NCBI RefSeq assembly: GCF_018860525.1 | Contig: NZ_JAHKPM010000061.1 | Location: 1-64,000 of the forward strand | Source of the DNA: Vibrio hepatarius | GTDB taxonomy: Bacteria; Pseudomonadota; Gammaproteobacteria; Enterobacterales; Vibrionaceae | Direction of reading: 5' to 3' | Length of the DNA stretch: 64,000 nt | Part shown: positions 62,152 through 64,000 of the stretch, piece after piece | Layout of the letters: every line of letters begins with the position of its first letter | Numbering within the stretch: the first letter of the stretch is position 1 | Notes under the pieces: generated by a model | What the model saw: the letters and a program-made list of their open reading frames with translations, nothing else | What the model was told of the DNA's origin: nothing | Database searches by the model: none | Position numbers and translations under genes: made by a program

Positions 62152-63375
62152 TTAAGAAAACAGCTTTTTAAACCACCTTTTTTGCTCTTCTTGATCAGGC
62201 AATAATGAAGCTGCCAGTTTTTTCACTGACTTAGCTATCGAGCTATTGTGTTTTGCTTGGATATAAGGGCGCCCCAAATTAGCACTCTCTAATGCTATTT
62301 TAAAATCATTTGGCACAGTGTGAACCTGCATATGACCAACCGTATCTTCTACATCTTTCAGCTTAATGGACTGCCTTCTTTCATATCGATTAACAACAAC
62401 TTGCATATGCTCTTTAGCCACACCAAATTCAAAAGTCAATAATTTCATTATTTGTGTGGTGTTTTTCAGTGCTACGAGGTTTTGTTGGGTGATTAAAAAT
62501 ATCTTTGTCGCGGGAGAAATCACTGATGAGAAAATGCGGTCCAAACCTCGTGACAAATCAATAATGACGTAAGGGTAACGCTCCCTAAGTACCGGAATAA
62601 GCTTATTCATATGTTGCGCTTTTTCAAAGTTGTCATGACTATTTTCTCTTTTAAACCCAATAGTATGAAGACCTGAATCATGTTTTGTCACGAAACTACC
62701 CAAAGACTCCTCATCCAAATCGGCTACATTAGCGATTGCATCTGCTAAACCATATGTGCCATTAATATTGAGGTAATCTTCGATAACACCAAACTGCATA
62801 TCGAGATCCAGCAGCAGTACTTCATTAGGATGATGCCTTGCAAGAGTAATAGCGGTATTTAAAGCTATCATTGAAGCCCCAGAACCACCTTTTGTGTTCA
62901 TAAAAACTAACAGCTCCCCAAGGTGGCGGTTAGCCACTTTTTCATCGGCAACATTTTTTAACAGGGGAGCGAGTTCATCGAGCATTGCCTTGTCAGAAAT
63001 AAAGTCCGTAGCTCCAATTCTCAGCGCAATTTTTAACGCTCCATTATCGCTCTCATTGCCAAACACGATTAGCGAAGCATCATGACCGGTATCATGGGAC
63101 TCGGGCGCTTCAAATTGCTGAAGTTCAACAATCTTTTGTGCCCAATTCGGTCCTGTTTCAACAAAAATAAGATCGGGTGGGGCAAAGTGCGCAAGATTAC
63201 TGGCCACTAGGCCATGAAATGAAATCAACTCAAAACTGATGCTCTGACATTTAGACAATTCTTGGCTAATATGCACCTGAAATGAATCCGACGAATAAAA
63301 AACCCAAATTGTCAGGCTGGTTTTTAATCGGATAGGGCACTCTCCATTTGGTGATAGCTTAACAGCCTCTCCCAT
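62152..63375 (-). CDS. tadZ: Tad pilus localisation ATPase-like protein TadZ (CpaE)
   Basis: TadZ/CpaE has an N-terminal receiver-like domain (about 20-145) and a MinD/ParA-like domain (about 150-390), and positions the Tad machine at the pole. The deviant Walker A is NTKGGSGAS at 160-168: the signature Lys162 is present, but the second lysine of GK[ST] is Ala167. The Walker B-like stretch LLLDLDMQFG follows. Atypical P-loops are known in TadZ. It lies between tadE and tadA with short gaps. Confidence 0.88.
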   Translation of the reverse strand: MGEAVKLSPNGECPIRLKTSLTIWVFYSSDSFQVHISQELSKCQSISFELISFHGLVASNLAHFAPPDLIFVETGPNWAQKIVELQQFEAPESHDTGHDASLIVFGNESDNGALKIALRIGATDFISDKAMLDELAPLLKNVADEKVANRHLGELLVFMNTKGGSGASMIALNTAITLARHHPNEVLLLDLDMQFGVIEDYLNINGTYGLADAIANVADLDEESLGSFVTKHDSGLHTIGFKRENSHDNFEKAQHMNKLIPVLRERYPYVIIDLSRGLDRIFSSVISPATKIFLITQQNLVALKNTTQIMKLLTFEFGVAKEHMQVVVNRYERRQSIKLKDVEDTVGHMQVHTVPNDFKIALESANLGRPYIQAKHNSSIAKSVKKLAASLLPDQEEQKRWFKKLFS

Positions 63376-63385
63376 AAACCCTCTC

Positions 63386-63871
63386 TTAACAATCCGTACT
63401 ATTATCGGGATTAGTCGACGTTTCTCGGTGACGACCTAAATTTTCCCGGGGACGCGTTGTTTCAAATTCAGGAACCGCTAACATTCCAGTTAAGCTGACA
63501 AAACTGAGTAGCCCCGTAAATTGATATTCAAAATCAACCACTTTTGCTCTTACATATTCAATTGTAGAAAAAACATCATCATCTGTCAGAGTTCCTGTAA
63601 TAACATTTCCTGAAGCATCCAAATATTCAATGGTTAAATTTGCCGCTGAAAAACCAACTGGAGCATTAGTAGATAGTGATAATGCAGGAATATCATTTCT
63701 ATCTTCAACTCGGCATACTACTGCCAATCTAGCAGCTACCCGAGTCATATCATTTACCACCTGTAAAGAATATATATACCGCCCCACTTCAATAACAGCA
63801 AATATCAGCAACAGTAATGTCGTAGACACTAGAGTAAATTCAATAATACTCAGGCCTTTTTGCCGTTTCAT
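63386..63871 (-). CDS. tadE: TadE-family pseudopilin
   Basis: A 161-residue minor pseudopilin of the Tad system. The N-terminus MKRQKGLSIIEFTLVSTTLLLL has the pilin-like processing site (Gly6, Glu at +5) and a hydrophobic helix, followed by a Cys-containing globular part. Its ATG overlaps the TGA of the preceding TadE-like gene (ATGA), so the two are translated together. It could equally be named tadF. Confidence 0.85.
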   Translation of the reverse strand: MKRQKGLSIIEFTLVSTTLLLLIFAVIEVGRYIYSLQVVNDMTRVAARLAVVCRVEDRNDIPALSLSTNAPVGFSAANLTIEYLDASGNVITGTLTDDDVFSTIEYVRAKVVDFEYQFTGLLSFVSLTGMLAVPEFETTRPRENLGRHRETSTNPDNSTDC

Positions 63872-64000
63872 GGCGCAGTCCTCATCATCGCTGAAACATT
63901 GAGCGGAACGTTAAAATTAACAGATGAGCTAAAGCCAGAAATAATAGGGGTGTAATTATGATTGATAGTGATTGTGACGTAACCACTGGCATGATTGATG
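63868..64000 (-). CDS. TadE-like pseudopilin, C-terminal part (partial)
   Basis: The last 43 codons of a gene cut by the right edge. The translated end, GYVTITINHNYTPIISGF then NVPLNVSAMMRTAP and a TGA stop, has the C-terminal pattern of TadE-like proteins (a beta-hairpin followed by a final strand with MMR). The stop overlaps the tadE start codon by the ATGA arrangement, confirming a common transcript. Flp pilin, TadV, RcpA/C and others would be expected beyond. Confidence 0.7.
   Translation of the reverse strand, partial: INHASGYVTITINHNYTPIISGFSSSVNFNVPLNVSAMMRTAP

Noticed and set aside
1..64000. tRNA or rRNA genes, CRISPR arrays, insertion sequences, prophage genes
   Set aside because: Reading the gaps on both strands gave no cloverleaf, regularly spaced repeats, transposase or phage-like frames.

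Overview
The window is a chromosomal segment of a gamma-proteobacterium, very probably Vibrionaceae (Vibrio or a close relative). Reasons: the encoded proteins read as Vibrio-type orthologues, including an OxyR2-like regulator with Glu204/Cys206/Cys215 divergent from a typical 2-Cys peroxiredoxin, a 343-residue DapD beside nnrS, and very long PstC and PstA subunits. Several gene neighbourhoods (phoB-phoR-pstS-like / ppx-ppk1 / pstCAB-phoU; aceBA; secDF-yajC-tgt-queA) also match known Vibrio order. Base composition looks low-40s % GC by eye (not computed). I see no tRNA, rRNA, CRISPR array, insertion sequence or prophage gene.

Layout. 1-3.8 kb: hisS (partial), ispG, rodZ and rlmN, all on the minus strand. 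4-17.3 kb: csdE, tcdA, mltA, then argA (plus) facing the recombination block recD-recB-recC (minus). 17.4-20.7 kb: a TDT/TehA-type transporter divergent from a LysR regulator, the SOS gene yebG with a LexA box, and cutC. 20.8-33.8 kb: a phosphate/polyphosphate island with ppk2, pstC-pstA-pstB-phoU, divergent ppk1-ppx, and phoB-phoR-pstS-like; good PHO boxes with -10 elements precede pstC and phoB. 34-43.8 kb: rdgC, trhP-yfhL, mepA, a DUF1904 protein, secF-secD-yajC, tgt and queA. 44-51.4 kb: a CBS-domain protein, aceA and aceB (glyoxylate shunt), a 620-bp intergenic region with a HexR-like box and a three-way-junction inverted repeat, oxyR2/prx, and dapD. 51.5-57.7 kb is more accessory: nnrS with a sigma-54 promoter and NorR-like sites, a gamma-glutamylcyclotransferase-like gene, two tandem paralogous outer-membrane barrel genes with near-identical leaders, a PAP2-family membrane enzyme and a chromate transporter. 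57.7-64 kb: a Tad (Flp pilus) assembly operon on the minus strand, tadE-like (cut by the window), tadE, tadZ, tadA, tadB, tadC and tadD.

How it works together. The phosphate island couples uptake (PstCAB, PstS-like), sensing (PhoR-PhoB with PhoU) and storage or use of polyphosphate (PPK1, PPX, PPK2). RecBCD, RdgC and YebG are DNA-repair functions. The aceBA region appears tied to central carbon control through a HexR-like site. OxyR2-Prx and NnrS (with NorR-like sites) handle peroxide and nitric oxide stress. The Tad genes build a type IVc pilus; the pilin and secretin genes would lie beyond position 64000.

Most of the window is conserved housekeeping. The signals most worth a second look are the structured element at 48167-48239, the HexR-like box at 48026-48040, the NorR/sigma-54 control region of nnrS at 52700-52814, the duplicated barrel genes with a gene remnant between them, and the helically phased direct repeats before dapD. 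I found no convincing wholly new multi-gene system.
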